Of a stretch of 64,000 nt of DNA, positions 26,168-36,326 are shown piece by piece (the first letter of the stretch is position 1; each line of letters starts with the position of its first letter). The position numbers and the translations under genes are program-made. Where the stretch lies: positions 124,001-188,000 of the forward strand of contig NZ_AUJP01000009.1 in NCBI RefSeq assembly GCF_000424285.1. Reading direction: 5' to 3'. The stretch is from Butyrivibrio sp. MB2005 (GTDB lineage Bacteria > Bacillota > Clostridia > Lachnospirales > Lachnospiraceae). The notes below the pieces were generated by a model. It had not been told where the DNA came from. It saw only the letters and a program-made list of their open reading frames with translations, and searched no databases.

Positions 26168-26209
26168 AAGCATACCGCACAAATTTCTACAATGTGTGGT
26201 ATGCTTTTT
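26168..26209 (+). terminator. Terminator after the second MATE gene
   Basis: AGCATACCGCAC and GTGTGGTATGCT form a stem with one mismatch, followed by TTTTT. Confidence 0.85.
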
Positions 26210-26255
26210 CTGTACCCTTTAAGCAGATTATCTGATGTTTATAGAGGTGAAAAAT

Positions 26256-26912
26256 ATGGATTCAGAAAAGCCGGCATGGATCCTCAAAGAGAAGATTTTT
26301 TCTGAGGATCACATGTTTACACGTCTTATGGGAAATGCTATTGAAGAGAACCTCACAGAGACCTATGAGGCACTCTATTATGCCAGGGACAGGCATGCAG
26401 GACAGTCCCGTAAAACGAGTCCTTTTACCCAGGAACATATCCCATATATCACCCATCCTCTTATGATGGCGTGTCATGCCCATGCTATGGGTATCAAAAA
26501 CGATCAGGTTCTGGCTACGGTTCTTTTGCACGATGTATGCGAAGATTGTGGTGTAAAACCTGAAAATCTGCCCTTTTCCGAGCCTGTAAGGCACTCTGTG
26601 GCACTTCTTACCAAACCCGAGAATTACAGCGGTACTGACGCCGAAAAGAAGCGTTATTACGTCGGTATTTCTTCTGATAGTACGGCGTCCATAGTTAAAG
26701 CTCTCGACAGATGTAACAACGTGAGCCTGATGTCACTGGCGTTTTCAAGAGAAAAGATAATTTCTTATGTTGAAGAAACCGAAGAATATGTGTATCCATT
26801 ACTTGAGCACATTAAGTATGGTGACAAGATCTACAACGACGCTGTTTTTCTGATAAAATACCAGTTAAAAAGCACCATGGAGACTATAAAGGCGTTTATT
26901 ATAAACGGATAA
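26256..26912 (+). CDS. SpoT/MESH1-like HD-domain phosphohydrolase
   Basis: The 218-residue protein shows the HD pattern of RelA/SpoT hydrolase domains: YARDRHAGQSRK, YITHPLMMA, VLLHDVCEDCGV (His-Asp) and IVKALDRCNNV (distal Asp). There is no synthetase or TGS/ACT region, so it resembles a small alarmone hydrolase. It may degrade (p)ppGpp or a related nucleotide, which is an inference. The start at 26256 follows AGAGGTGA six bases upstream; the in-frame ATG at 26235 would leave no Shine-Dalgarno. Confidence 0.8.
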   Translation: MDSEKPAWILKEKIFSEDHMFTRLMGNAIEENLTETYEALYYARDRHAGQSRKTSPFTQEHIPYITHPLMMACHAHAMGIKNDQVLATVLLHDVCEDCGVKPENLPFSEPVRHSVALLTKPENYSGTDAEKKRYYVGISSDSTASIVKALDRCNNVSLMSLAFSREKIISYVEETEEYVYPLLEHIKYGDKIYNDAVFLIKYQLKSTMETIKAFIING

Positions 26913-26938
26913 AGTAAAAATACACACGGAAAAAATAA

Positions 26939-26976
26939 GAATCCCCGCTGGCATGGGCTTGCCTGCGGGGATTACT
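26939..26976. terminator. Hairpin between HD gene and GH94 gene
   Basis: AATCCCCGC and GCGGGGATT form a 9-bp stem between convergent genes. T tracts are weak on both sides. Confidence 0.6.
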
Positions 26977-27066
26977 TAATAGAAGGAATTGAAAAAGAAA
27001 GTATTTAGCAATTATTTCACAACCGATCGTAAAATCGGATGTAAACGTAAGTTATTGGGGCTTTGT

Positions 27067-29499
27067 TTAGCCCATGATTGCTTCAACGGTGTACTCTTTT
27101 ACGGAAGGATCGTAAGGAATTACTGTTCCGTTTATCTCGTTGCCGTTGACAATCAGCTTCTGGATGCCCTTCTGAGCGCCATTTGTCTTAACGCTGATAT
27201 TGTAAGTAGCACCTCTGTATTTTCTTACAAGTTCGAAGTCACCGAATCCTGCAGGTACACAAGGATCAACTGATAATCCCTTGTGTGTAGGATAAATTCC
27301 CAGGATATACTGAGAAATATTAACAAATGTCCAGGCAGCTGTACCTGTAAGCCAGCTGTTCTTGCCCTGTCCGAAGAATTTAGCATCTTTTCCGGCTACC
27401 ATCTGTGAGTAAACATAAGGCTCTGTGCAGTGAATATCACTGATCTCCTCAACGTAAGCAGGGCAGGTCTTCTTATAAATCTCGAAAGCTCTGTCACCGT
27501 GTCCAAGTACTGTCTCAGCAATTGAAACCCAAGGATTGTTATGGCAGAAGATGCCTGCATTCTCCTTGTATCCCGGAGGATATGAGCTAACTTCACCGAG
27601 CTCAAGGTGATACTCTGTATATGCCGGCTGAAGGATCATTACACCGTATTTGGTATCAAGACGCTCTTTTACGCTCTTAAGAGCCTTCTCTGCGAGACCT
27701 TCCTTAACACCGATACCTGCAAGAACGCAGAAGCCCTGAGGCTCAATGTAGATCTGACCTTCCTTGCACTCATGTGAACCAACTTTATTAGAATGTGCAT
27801 CATATGCACGAACGAACCATTCGCCGTCCCAACCTGCTGTGCAAACAGCGTCATACATCTTCTTAACTTCAGCGCGGGCACGCTCTGCTTCTGCAGAATC
27901 GCCCTTAAGCTCACAGAGCTGAGCATATTCTTCACCGTATTTTACAAACATACCTGCGATAAATACTGACTCAGCAACGGGGCCTTCACTGGGACCAAAG
28001 GTCTGGAAGGATTCACCGGGATGAGCTGAGAAGCAGTTAAGGTTCAGGCAGTCATTCCAGTCTGCACGACCGATAAGAGGAAGATCGTGAGGACCCTTGT
28101 GATTTACGATGTAGTCGAAACTTCTCTTTAAGTGGTTCATAAGAGGAGTAGCAACGCTCATATCGTTATCAAAAGGAACTGTCTCATCGAGAATGGACAT
28201 ATCGCCTGTCTCTCTGATATATGCGCTTGTACCTGCGATCAGCCACAGCGGATCATCATTGAATCCGGAACCGATGTCGGAGTTACCCTTCTTGGTAAGG
28301 GGCTGATACTGGTGGTATGCGCTACCATCCTGGAACTGAGTAGAAGCAATATCAATGATACGCTCTCTTGCTCTGTCAGGAATGAGATGTACGAATCCAA
28401 GCAGATCCTGGCAGGAATCTCTAAAGCCCATTCCTCGGCCGATTCCTGACTCATAATAAGAAGCAGAACGTGACATGTTGAAGGTAACCATGCACTGATA
28501 CTGATTCCAGATATTTACCATGCGATCAACCTTCTCATTGGAAGACTTGACATGATATATAGAAAGAAGGTTATCCCAATAAGCAGAAAGCTCAGCAAAA
28601 GCCTTGTCTACATCAGCATCTGACTGATATCTTGCAAGCATCTCGTTTGCAGGCTTCTTGTTGATGATGCCGTGGGACTCCCACTTCTGATCCTCAGGAT
28701 TCTCTACATATCCAAGGATAAAGTTGAAGGTCTTTGTCTCGCCGGGAGCGAGAGTAATATCAATCTGATGAGCTGCGATGGGAGACCATCCGCTTGCTAC
28801 AGAATTGGTAAGTTTTCCTGCGAAAACAGCGTCCGGATGATCCGGTCCGTTGTATGCACCAAGGAACGCGTCACGGCTTGTATCGACAGCATCTACATTA
28901 GTATTAACAGAATATATAGCGTAGTGATTACGTCTCTCGCGATACTCGGTCTTATGGAAAATAGTAGAATCAACAATCTCAACTTCACCGGTACTTAAGT
29001 TACGCTGGAAGTTCTTCATGTCGTCATCTGCGTTCCAGAGACACCATTCAACGTAAGAAAACATCTGTAATTTTTTCTCAGAAGAGCTGTTGTTAGTGAG
29101 TTCTACGTGTGAAATCTCGCATGTATCGCTCATAGGAACGAATGTAAGAACAGAAGCCTTAACATCGTTCTTAACGGATGTGAATTTACTATATCCTATA
29201 CCGTGACGGCACTCATAGGAATCAAGCTCAGTCTTTACAGGCTGCCAGCCGGGATTCCAAACGGTCTCACCATCCTTAATATAGAAATATTTACCATTAT
29301 TGTCATAAGGTACATTGTTGTAGCGGTATCTTGTAAGTCTTAAGAGCTTAGCATCCTTATAAAAGGAATATCCGCCACAGGTGTTAGAAACAAGCGAAAA
29401 GAAATCCTTGTTGCCAAGGTAATTGATCCAGGGCAAAGGAGTCTTGGGCGTTGTTATAACATACTCGCGATTTTTATCATCGAAAAAACCGTACTGCAT
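27067..29499 (-). CDS. cbpA: Cellobiose phosphorylase (GH94)
   Basis: The 810-residue protein matches GH94 throughout. The N-terminal sandwich begins [20 protein letters not shown]. The (alpha/alpha)6 barrel contains [20 protein letters not shown], whose Asp after FR is the general acid of the family. Phosphate-binding motifs occur around EGPVAESVF and [10 protein letters not shown]. The length and the [10 protein letters not shown] segment fit cellobiose phosphorylase rather than the much longer cellodextrin or cyclic glucan enzymes. It converts cellobiose and phosphate to glucose 1-phosphate and glucose in the cytoplasm. It is divergent from a LacI-family gene that heads an ABC importer operon, its likely supplier of substrate. 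Codon bias is strong, suggesting high expression. Confidence 0.94.
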   Translation of the reverse strand: MQYGFFDDKNREYVITTPKTPLPWINYLGNKDFFSLVSNTCGGYSFYKDAKLLRLTRYRYNNVPYDNNGKYFYIKDGETVWNPGWQPVKTELDSYECRHGIGYSKFTSVKNDVKASVLTFVPMSDTCEISHVELTNNSSSEKKLQMFSYVEWCLWNADDDMKNFQRNLSTGEVEIVDSTIFHKTEYRERRNHYAIYSVNTNVDAVDTSRDAFLGAYNGPDHPDAVFAGKLTNSVASGWSPIAAHQIDITLAPGETKTFNFILGYVENPEDQKWESHGIINKKPANEMLARYQSDADVDKAFAELSAYWDNLLSIYHVKSSNEKVDRMVNIWNQYQCMVTFNMSRSASYYESGIGRGMGFRDSCQDLLGFVHLIPDRARERIIDIASTQFQDGSAYHQYQPLTKKGNSDIGSGFNDDPLWLIAGTSAYIRETGDMSILDETVPFDNDMSVATPLMNHLKRSFDYIVNHKGPHDLPLIGRADWNDCLNLNCFSAHPGESFQTFGPSEGPVAESVFIAGMFVKYGEEYAQLCELKGDSAEAERARAEVKKMYDAVCTAGWDGEWFVRAYDAHSNKVGSHECKEGQIYIEPQGFCVLAGIGVKEGLAEKALKSVKERLDTKYGVMILQPAYTEYHLELGEVSSYPPGYKENAGIFCHNNPWVSIAETVLGHGDRAFEIYKKTCPAYVEEISDIHCTEPYVYSQMVAGKDAKFFGQGKNSWLTGTAAWTFVNISQYILGIYPTHKGLSVDPCVPAGFGDFELVRKYRGATYNISVKTNGAQKGIQKLIVNGNEINGTVIPYDPSVKEYTVEAIMG

Positions 29500-29530
29500 T
29501 CTGCGTTCCTCCCAATATTAGCGTGATAAT

Positions 29531-29589
29531 CTTAAACGATTAAGTCATTAGATAAAACTGATTATAAGGGGTAACCTCGCTTTTTTCAA
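29531..29589 (-). promoter_or_regulatory. GH94 promoter with downstream operator
   Basis: On the minus strand the -35 is TTGAAA (29584-29589) and the -10 is TATAAT (29561-29566), 17 bp apart. A palindrome, CTTAAACGATTAAG (29531-29544), lies just after the expected start of transcription and has the central CG of LacI-type operators. Confidence 0.75.
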
Positions 29590-29623
29590 GAAAAATATTA
29601 TTCGCGCTATCACTGAGTTTTAA

Positions 29624-29637
29624 GGAAACGTTTTCGT
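29624..29637. promoter_or_regulatory. LacI/CcpA-type operator near the GH94 promoter
   Basis: GGAAACGTTTTCGT carries the AAACGTTT core of LacI-family operators and also resembles a catabolite (cre) site. It lies upstream of the GH94 -35. Confidence 0.6.
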
Positions 29638-29758
29638 AAAACCTCAGTAAAATTAACGTTTTTAAGTAGATTTATGAAAATTACTAAAATTTTCGTGGCA
29701 AAAATTGTAAAAATAATACAAAAAATGACAAAATGCACAATAATTTTAAAAAATGTAC

Positions 29759-29806
29759 TTGATTTCGTGAAAAATGTGATATATATTTAAGCCACGAAAA
29801 CGTTTT
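29759..29806 (+). promoter_or_regulatory. LacI-ABC operon promoter and operator
   Basis: TTGATT (29759-29764) and TATATT (29782-29787) are 17 bp apart. ACGAAAACGTTTT (29794-29806) overlaps the expected +1. It is the inverted form of the operator at 29624, so the regulator likely controls both itself and GH94. Confidence 0.7.
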
Positions 29807-29828
29807 AGTAGTTTCGAGGGGAGTATTT

Positions 29829-30854
29829 ATGGCACGTAGAATTTCACTTAAAGACATTGCAACAGCTTGTAATGTGTCGGTGGCTACGGTTTCCAAGGCC
29901 CTCAATGATCAGGATGATATTGGTGAGAAGACCAAAAAACACATCCGCGAAACTGCTGCAGAGATGGGATATTTTCCGAATTTCGCAGCGAAAGCTCTTA
30001 AGACAAACAGAACCTACAATATAGGAGTACTGTTCGTCGATGAAGCGCAAAGCGGACTTACACACGATTACTTTTCGAGCGTATTGGACAGTTTTAAGAG
30101 AACTGTTGAGGCTGGTGGATACGATGTGACGTTTATAAGTGGTGGCGTGATGGCCAACCGAAATATGTCATATTTAGAGCATGCTCGATATAGAAATTTC
30201 GATGGTGTGATGATAGCCTGCGTAGATTTCATGGATCCGCAGGTAGGGGAACTTGCCAGAAGCGCAATTCCGCTGGTGACGATCGATTACGTGTTCAATG
30301 ATCGTTCGGCTATCATTTCTGATAATGTACAGGGAATAAGTGATCTGCTTACATATGTATATAAGCAGGGTCACAGAAAAATAGCATATATTCACGGAGC
30401 TGATTCGTCAGTAACCCAGGCCAGATTGAAGAGCTTTTACAAGACGGCTATGGAGCTGGGGCTTGAGATTCCCGAGGAATATATACTGGAAGCCGATTAT
30501 CGAGACACAGTTGGCGCATTTAACGCAACAAACAAATTATTGGAGCTTAAAGATAGGCCCACATGTATCTTATATCCTGATGATTTTGCCGCATTTGGTG
30601 GAGTTAATGCTATAAGAGGCAAAGGACTCCGAGTTCCGGATGACATTTCGATTGCCGGATACGACGGAATTGAGATTGCTATGAGATACAGTCCGCAGCT
30701 GACTACCATAGTCCAGGACACAGAGAGTCTTGGAAGAAAAGCTGCAGAGAAATTGATCGATTCTATTGAAAATCCGATGACAACCTTCAGTGAACAGGTT
30801 GTTGTGAGCGGTAAGCTTAATGAAGGTGAATCAGTAGGAGAGATCAGAGAGTAA
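29829..30854 (+). CDS. LacI-family regulator of the cellobiose phosphorylase/ABC locus
   Basis: The 341-residue protein has an N-terminal LacI HTH (ISLKDIATACNVSVATVSKALN), the hinge region around FAAKALKTNR, and a periplasmic-binding-like ligand domain with VVSGKLNEGES at the end. It is the first gene of a + strand unit with two permeases and a binding protein, and is divergent from GH94. Operator-like palindromes occur in front of both. The effector is probably a cello-oligosaccharide, inferred from the neighbours. Confidence 0.93.
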   Translation: MARRISLKDIATACNVSVATVSKALNDQDDIGEKTKKHIRETAAEMGYFPNFAAKALKTNRTYNIGVLFVDEAQSGLTHDYFSSVLDSFKRTVEAGGYDVTFISGGVMANRNMSYLEHARYRNFDGVMIACVDFMDPQVGELARSAIPLVTIDYVFNDRSAIISDNVQGISDLLTYVYKQGHRKIAYIHGADSSVTQARLKSFYKTAMELGLEIPEEYILEADYRDTVGAFNATNKLLELKDRPTCILYPDDFAAFGGVNAIRGKGLRVPDDISIAGYDGIEIAMRYSPQLTTIVQDTESLGRKAAEKLIDSIENPMTTFSEQVVVSGKLNEGESVGEIRE

Positions 30855-30876
30855 CCATAAAGGTGGGAGGTTAGAT

Positions 30877-31782
30877 ATGAAAGGTTTTTGGGAAAACACA
30901 TGGAAACACAGAGCACATGTCGTTATGGCATTGCCGGTATTCCTGATTTTGTTCTTTATTATGTATGTGCCTATGGCAGGTCTTGTCATGGCGTTTAAGA
31001 ATTTCAATTACGCAGACGGAATATGGAAGAGTCCCTGGAATGGTTTGGAGAACTTCAAATTCCTGATAGCGTCTAAGGCAACATTCATTTCCATAACAAG
31101 AAATACAATTCTGTATTACCTGTTGTTTACAGTTATAGGAACACTTCTTAACGTAACACTTGCTATCATGATTGACAGACTTGTGTTCAAGAAGATGGCT
31201 AAGACAATGCAGACACTGATGATCATTCCTGTTTTCATTTCATATGCAGCAGTTCAGTTCATCGTATATGCATTCATCAGTTCAGACACAGGTATCATTA
31301 ACCACATGTTCGGTACTTCAACAAGATTTTACTCAAGCGCAGGACTCTGGCCTTGGATACTTCTTGTAGTAAAAATCTGGAAGGATACAGGTTACGGTTC
31401 AGTTCTTTATATGTCAGTTCTTGCAGGAATTGATTCAGAGCTTTATGAAGCTGCTGATATCGACGGTGCAAACGGATGGCAGAAGATATGGCACATCACC
31501 ATTCCTTCACTTATACCTATGATCACAGTAATGCTTCTTCTTTCAGTAGGAACAGTAATGCACTCTGACACAGGTCTTTTCTATCAGGTAACACGTAACA
31601 GCGGAACGCTTTACAGCACAACGCAGGTTATTGACTCATATGTACTTAATGCTATTTTCAAGAATTCAAACTTTGGATTCGTTGCAGCTACATCTTTCTT
31701 CCAGTCAGTTGTTGGACTTTTACTTATGCTTGTAGCTAACTTTTCCGTTCGTAAGATCGCACCGGAAAATGCATTGTTCTGA
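30877..31782 (+). CDS. CUT1 sugar ABC permease (LplB-like), system 1
   Basis: The 301-residue protein has six helices and the inner-membrane permease EAA loop as ELYEAADIDGANGWQKIWHIT, the docking site for the ATPase. The N-terminal FFIMYVPMAGLVMAFKNFNY is typical of LplB-type permeases for complex oligosaccharides. AGGTGGGAGG precedes the ATG. It follows the LacI gene by 22 bp and precedes the second permease by 25 bp. No ATPase gene is present, so a shared MsmX-type ATPase is likely. Confidence 0.94.
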   Translation: MKGFWENTWKHRAHVVMALPVFLILFFIMYVPMAGLVMAFKNFNYADGIWKSPWNGLENFKFLIASKATFISITRNTILYYLLFTVIGTLLNVTLAIMIDRLVFKKMAKTMQTLMIIPVFISYAAVQFIVYAFISSDTGIINHMFGTSTRFYSSAGLWPWILLVVKIWKDTGYGSVLYMSVLAGIDSELYEAADIDGANGWQKIWHITIPSLIPMITVMLLLSVGTVMHSDTGLFYQVTRNSGTLYSTTQVIDSYVLNAIFKNSNFGFVAATSFFQSVVGLLLMLVANFSVRKIAPENALF

Positions 31783-31807
31783 TTAGAGATTTGGGAGGAA
31801 AAGAGAA

Positions 31808-32731
31808 ATGGCAAAAAATAATAAGGACTTAGAGCCTTCTAAAAAAGAAAAAGTAACAGTTGCACAGATTATATTGGCAATAATACTTCTTGCTTACACA
31901 GTGTTTGCGTTTTTACCTGTAGAGCTTACATTTGTGGCAGCGTTCACAGATGAAAAGAGTATCACACAGAACGGTTTCAGATTCTGGCCTCTTCAGTGGT
32001 CTCTGGCAGGTATGGGAACAGTTCTTCGTTATGGTCAGCAGCTTGCAAGATCATACGGCATAACAATTCTCGTAACAGTAGCAGGTACATTCCTTGGACT
32101 TTTATTTATGAGTATGTTCGCATATTCAATCAGCCGTAAGGAATTCAGACTTGCCAAGTTTTTATCGGTATTCCTGCTTATCCCCATGCTTTTCAATGGT
32201 GGTACGCTTTCAGGATACATCATTTTTACAAGTTACTATCATTTGAAGGATAGCCTCTGGCTTCTGATTTTGCCTCTGTGCGTATCCACAATGAACGTAA
32301 TCATTTTAAGAACTTACATTGTAAACAGCATTCCCGGAGAGCTTATGGAAGCTGCTAAGATCGACGGAGCAGGTGAGTACAGAACCTTCTTCCAGATCAC
32401 ACTTCCTCTTCTTAAGCCTTCACTTGCAGCCGTTGGTTTCATGATGGCTACAGCATACTGGAATGACTGGCAGAACGCACTGCTTTACATCGATTCTGAT
32501 GCTAAGAAGCCTTTGCAGCTACTTCTTATCAACATTCAGAAGAGTATTGAGTTCCTTCTTAATAACTCTAACGTTCCTGCATCCGCAAGAGCAGCTATGG
32601 GAGGAACAATACCGCAGTACTCAGCAACAATGGCAACAGTTCTCGTAGTTATTGGACCTATCATGGTAGTATATCCGTTCTTCCAGAAATACTTCATTAA
32701 AGGATTGACGGTAGGTTCTGTTAAAGGATGA
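31808..32731 (+). CDS. CUT1 sugar ABC permease (LplC-like), system 1
   Basis: The 307-residue protein has six helices. The EAA loop reads GELMEAAKIDGAGEYRTFFQ, and the C-terminal PFFQKYFIKGLTVGSVKG is characteristic of LplC/YtcP-type permeases. GGGAGGAAAAG lies before the ATG. With the preceding permease it forms the heterodimeric channel. Confidence 0.94.
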   Translation: MAKNNKDLEPSKKEKVTVAQIILAIILLAYTVFAFLPVELTFVAAFTDEKSITQNGFRFWPLQWSLAGMGTVLRYGQQLARSYGITILVTVAGTFLGLLFMSMFAYSISRKEFRLAKFLSVFLLIPMLFNGGTLSGYIIFTSYYHLKDSLWLLILPLCVSTMNVIILRTYIVNSIPGELMEAAKIDGAGEYRTFFQITLPLLKPSLAAVGFMMATAYWNDWQNALLYIDSDAKKPLQLLLINIQKSIEFLLNNSNVPASARAAMGGTIPQYSATMATVLVVIGPIMVVYPFFQKYFIKGLTVGSVKG

Positions 32732-32799
32732 TATTCTAGCCCGCTACATAGTGTTTCGGGATGAATATAAATAATTTTAGCCTAAAAGGGGGGCAAAAA

Positions 32800-34413
32800 A
32801 TGAAGAAAAAAGTTATTTCAACACTCATGGCAACAGCTATGGTAACATCATTACTTGCAGGATGTTCTTCATCTTCAAGTACACCTGATGCAGGTACAAC
32901 AGAAGCTCCTGCAGCAGAGTCAACAGAAACTGCTACAGAAGAGACAGCAGAAACTGCTACAGAAGAGACAACAGAAGCTGCTGGGGACACAGCTGAGGCT
33001 GAGACTCCTGTAGAGGAGAAGGCTGCTGATGGCGCAACAACAATTAACGTTTACAGATGTACATTCAACCTTGCAAATCCTGATTCAGAGCAGGTTCAGA
33101 AGGTTGAGGATGCTATCAACGCATACATCGCAGGCAAGATTCCGGTACAGATCAAACTTACAGACGTAGGTTCTGGTGAGTACACAGACAAGGCGAACCT
33201 TGCACTTGCTAACAACGAGATCAACCTTCTTTGGACAGCTTCATGGGAAGGCACAATCGGAACAAACGATCTTGTTCCTGCAAACGCTGTATATGATCTT
33301 TCAGACATCCTTCCCGGAACAGACCTTTACAATTCAATGGATGAAGGTCAGTGGGAAGCAGCTAAGTATGATGGAAAAATGTATTTCGTACCTGTATACA
33401 AGGATAACGTAGAAGGTTACGACTTCATGTTCCGTCAGGATCTTATCGATCAGCACAATTGGGATATCAGTTCTGTAAAAGAGCTTAAGGACCTCGAGCC
33501 CATGCTCGCAGATGCTAAGGCTGATGGCCTCAAGTATCCTTTCCTTACTCAGAAGACAGCAATGTTCTACAGATGGTACATCGATAACTTCGATTTCTTC
33601 ACAGCTGATTCTGCTACAAACTTCGTAGCTGTAGACAGAAAGACTGATGAAGTAGTAGACACAATTCTTACTCCTGAGTATAAAGAGTTCTGCACACTTA
33701 TGGGTGAGTGGGCTGATAAGGGCTACATCTCAGAAGATGACTACACAAAGGTTACAACAGATACAACAACTCAGACACAGGATTGGGCTGTTTCATGGTG
33801 GACAGATATCCCGGTTAACGACGAAGCAGATGCTCGTTATGGCCAGGATGTAACAATGCAGCCTGCTACAAACAGATGGGCACATTCAACATCAGCTCTT
33901 GGTTCATGCTACTGCGTAACAGCTAATTCAACACCTGAGCAGGCTAAGGCTTGTGTAGACTTCCTTGGTCTCCTTTACACAGATTCAACACTTGCTGATA
34001 TGTACACATTTGGTATCGAGGGTGAGGACTTCACATACGATGCTAACCACCAGGTTACACAGACATCTGAGAAGTACAACCACTCAATGTGGGAGTCTGC
34101 TAGTGCTACAATCGTAACACCTCTTGACAACGAGCCTGCAAACAAGGCTGAGCTTTACAAGGACTTCAACGGTGGTGCTAACACATCTAGCGCAGCTGGA
34201 TTCCGTTTTGACAAGAGCCCTGTAGAGAGCCAGTATGCAGCATGTGCTAACGTATCCGGTGAGTACGGATTCAACCTTGAGAACGGTGGCGTTCCTGCAG
34301 CTGATGTAGAATCTACAATCGAAGCTTATCAGGCAGCTCTTGACGAAGCAGGTTACCAGGACGTTCTTGCTGAGTTCCAGAAGCAGTATGACGAGTGGAA
34401 GGCTTCCAAGTAA
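32800..34413 (+). CDS. ABC solute-binding lipoprotein, system 1
   Basis: The real start is ATG 32800 after AAAAGGGGGGC. The lipoprotein signal MKKKVISTLMATAMVTSLLAGC gives lipid Cys22. An Ala/Thr/Glu linker (repeats of TATEETAE) of about 50 residues follows, then a large family 1 binding domain that ends YDEWKASK. It presents an oligosaccharide to the two preceding permeases. Its size (537 aa) and position fit binding proteins of LplA type. Codon bias is extreme (ACA, CTT, GCT), suggesting one of the most abundant proteins of the locus. Confidence 0.93.
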   Translation: MKKKVISTLMATAMVTSLLAGCSSSSSTPDAGTTEAPAAESTETATEETAETATEETTEAAGDTAEAETPVEEKAADGATTINVYRCTFNLANPDSEQVQKVEDAINAYIAGKIPVQIKLTDVGSGEYTDKANLALANNEINLLWTASWEGTIGTNDLVPANAVYDLSDILPGTDLYNSMDEGQWEAAKYDGKMYFVPVYKDNVEGYDFMFRQDLIDQHNWDISSVKELKDLEPMLADAKADGLKYPFLTQKTAMFYRWYIDNFDFFTADSATNFVAVDRKTDEVVDTILTPEYKEFCTLMGEWADKGYISEDDYTKVTTDTTTQTQDWAVSWWTDIPVNDEADARYGQDVTMQPATNRWAHSTSALGSCYCVTANSTPEQAKACVDFLGLLYTDSTLADMYTFGIEGEDFTYDANHQVTQTSEKYNHSMWESASATIVTPLDNEPANKAELYKDFNGGANTSSAAGFRFDKSPVESQYAACANVSGEYGFNLENGGVPAADVESTIEAYQAALDEAGYQDVLAEFQKQYDEWKASK

Positions 34414-34448
34414 TTTGGAAAATTTCTCTAATAACTAAAACAACCGGG

Positions 34449-34490
34449 AAAGGCTTCGGCGAAATTAGTCGCCGGAGCTTTTTCCTTTTT
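34449..34490 (+). terminator. Terminator of ABC operon 1
   Basis: AAGGCTTCGGCGA and TCGCCGGAGCTTTTT form a stem with G-T pairs, followed by T-rich sequence. Confidence 0.85.
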
Positions 34491-34501
34491 ATGGCAATTT
34501 T

Positions 34502-34541
34502 CAGCCTCGTCCAAATTCTTTGTTGTGACGAGGCTGTTTTA
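34502..34541 (+). terminator. Second terminator downstream of ABC operon 1
   Basis: CAGCCTCGTC and GACGAGGCTG enclose a 15-base loop and are followed by TTTTAT. Confidence 0.8.
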
Positions 34542-34688
34542 TACATTTTTTCTAAAAATATAATTTTCGGGTAATACCTATAATAGACGAATTTAGGTAT
34601 GATTATATTAGTGAAATTGCGTATATTTTTATGGATTAAGTCATATCTATTGTGAGTTGGGACATGCCGGTTGAAAGGAGTCTATGCC

Positions 34689-36173
34689 ATGCTTAAAGAT
34701 TTCGTTAAAACAGATATACCTGAGGAAGAGGAGCTTACAGCTAAGCTTAAGGAGGAAAGGGCCAGATTATCGGCTTTTCAGATGAAAATAAAGGAGGCGG
34801 GACTTCCCGTAATGGTGCTGTTTGAGGGCTGGAATGCAGCGGGAAAAGGCGCTATTATCGGAAAAGTCATAAGGAACATAGATCCAAGGTTTTTCCGTGT
34901 GGCAACCATGGACAGAGAGCCCAGCGAAGAGGAAAAGCGTTATCCTTTCCTTTATCGCTTTATTAAGGAAATCCCGGAGGCAGGAAAATTCAGGTTTTTC
35001 GACACCTGCTGGATGGAAGAGGTGGTTGATGGCGTATTGGATGGCAAATTGACCGAGGAAGTCTATCAGAAGAGAGTCCATTCCATTAACGTAATCGAGA
35101 GGCAGCTTTGCGATAACGGATACCTGGTGGTTAAGCTGTTTTTCCATATATCCAAAAAAGAGCAGAAAAAGCGTCACGATGCCTTGAGAGATAACAAGAA
35201 TACCAGCTGGCGTGTTCAGGAGGATGACCTTCTTCAGAATAAACAATATGACAAGTGCATGGATGTTTTCGACAGATATTTAAGTGATACGAACCAGTCC
35301 AGGGCACCCTGGTACATCATTGATGCCACCGATAAAAAGTGGGCTGAGCTGCAGGTTTTGCAATTCCTGAATCAGGGGATTGATACGGCTCTTAAGAATC
35401 ACGCCATGAATGTGCCGATCTTACAGAATACTTTTCCTATGCATAAGCTTCCGAAGCTTTCGGAGATATCGCTCACGGATAAGGTTATGTCGGATGAAGA
35501 GTATGATATAGAGCTTAAGGCACTTCAGAAGGAGCTCAAAGAATTAAATAACAAGGTTTATCGAAAGAAAATCCCTGTAATTATCGCATACGAGGGATGG
35601 GATGCCGCAGGAAAAGGCGGAAATATCAAGCGAATCACAGCGGCCCTTGATCCAAGAGACTATGTTGTTGAGCCTATAGCAAGTCCTGAGCCCCATGAAA
35701 AGGCCAGGCATTATCTGTGGCGCTTCTGGACAAGACTTCCAAAGACCGGCCATATAACCATATTTGACCGTACCTGGTATGGAAGAGTAATGGTTGAGAG
35801 GTTAGAGGGGTTCTGCTCTGAAAACGACTGGCAAAGGGCATATAACGAGATTAACGAGTTTGAGAAAGAACTCAGTGACTGGGGCGCCGTTATCATCAAA
35901 TTCTGGGTACAGATTGATAACGGAACACAGCTTGAGCGATTCACAGACAGGCAGAATACCCCTGAAAAGCAGTGGAAGATTACCGATGAAGACTGGAGAA
36001 ATCGTGAAAAATGGGATCTCTATGAGACGGCCATTGACGAGATGATTGCCAAAACCAGTACTGAGTTTGCACCGTGGCATATTTTGGAATCTGTTGATAA
36101 GAAGTATGCCAGAGTAAAAGCACTGAAAATCGTCATTAAAGAGCTTAAGAAGGCTCTTGATGAGAAAAAGTAG
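34689..36173 (+). CDS. pap: Polyphosphate:AMP phosphotransferase (tandem PPK2)
   Basis: The 494-residue protein contains two PPK2 domains, each with its own Walker A: FEGWNAAGKGAIIGK in the first and YEGWDAAGKGGNIKR in the second (near residue 305). The second also has the lid/Walker B-like segment FDRTWYGRVMVERLEGF; in the first, FFDTCWMEEVVDG replaces it. In two-domain (class II) PPK2 enzymes the C-terminal domain is the active one and phosphorylates AMP to ADP with polyphosphate. The start at 34689 follows GAAAGGAG. It lies alone between two mirror-image sugar transport operons. Confidence 0.92.
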   Translation: MLKDFVKTDIPEEEELTAKLKEERARLSAFQMKIKEAGLPVMVLFEGWNAAGKGAIIGKVIRNIDPRFFRVATMDREPSEEEKRYPFLYRFIKEIPEAGKFRFFDTCWMEEVVDGVLDGKLTEEVYQKRVHSINVIERQLCDNGYLVVKLFFHISKKEQKKRHDALRDNKNTSWRVQEDDLLQNKQYDKCMDVFDRYLSDTNQSRAPWYIIDATDKKWAELQVLQFLNQGIDTALKNHAMNVPILQNTFPMHKLPKLSEISLTDKVMSDEEYDIELKALQKELKELNNKVYRKKIPVIIAYEGWDAAGKGGNIKRITAALDPRDYVVEPIASPEPHEKARHYLWRFWTRLPKTGHITIFDRTWYGRVMVERLEGFCSENDWQRAYNEINEFEKELSDWGAVIIKFWVQIDNGTQLERFTDRQNTPEKQWKITDEDWRNREKWDLYETAIDEMIAKTSTEFAPWHILESVDKKYARVKALKIVIKELKKALDEKK

Positions 36174-36235
36174 GGTATTTGTCCGATAATATACTAAAAG
36201 CGCTTAAAACGCGAAATAGGAGATTTTTTTACATA

Positions 36236-36274
36236 GAAAATCCGGAGACAGATTTGATTCTGCTCCGGATTTTC
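36236..36274. terminator. Bidirectional terminator between pap and ABC operon 2
   Basis: GAAAATCCGGAG and CTCCGGATTTTC form a 12-bp stem flanked by A and T tracts, between convergent genes. Confidence 0.85.
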
Positions 36275-36326
36275 GTTATTTACGCCTTACGACGATTATT
36301 TAGCTTTTCTGAAGGATCAGTTCAGA

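Noticed and set aside
29804-29822. TTAGTAGTTTCGAGGGGAG resembles an iteron
   Set aside because: Two central bases differ, an extra base is present, and it is explained by a LacI operator joined to a Shine-Dalgarno; only one copy exists there.
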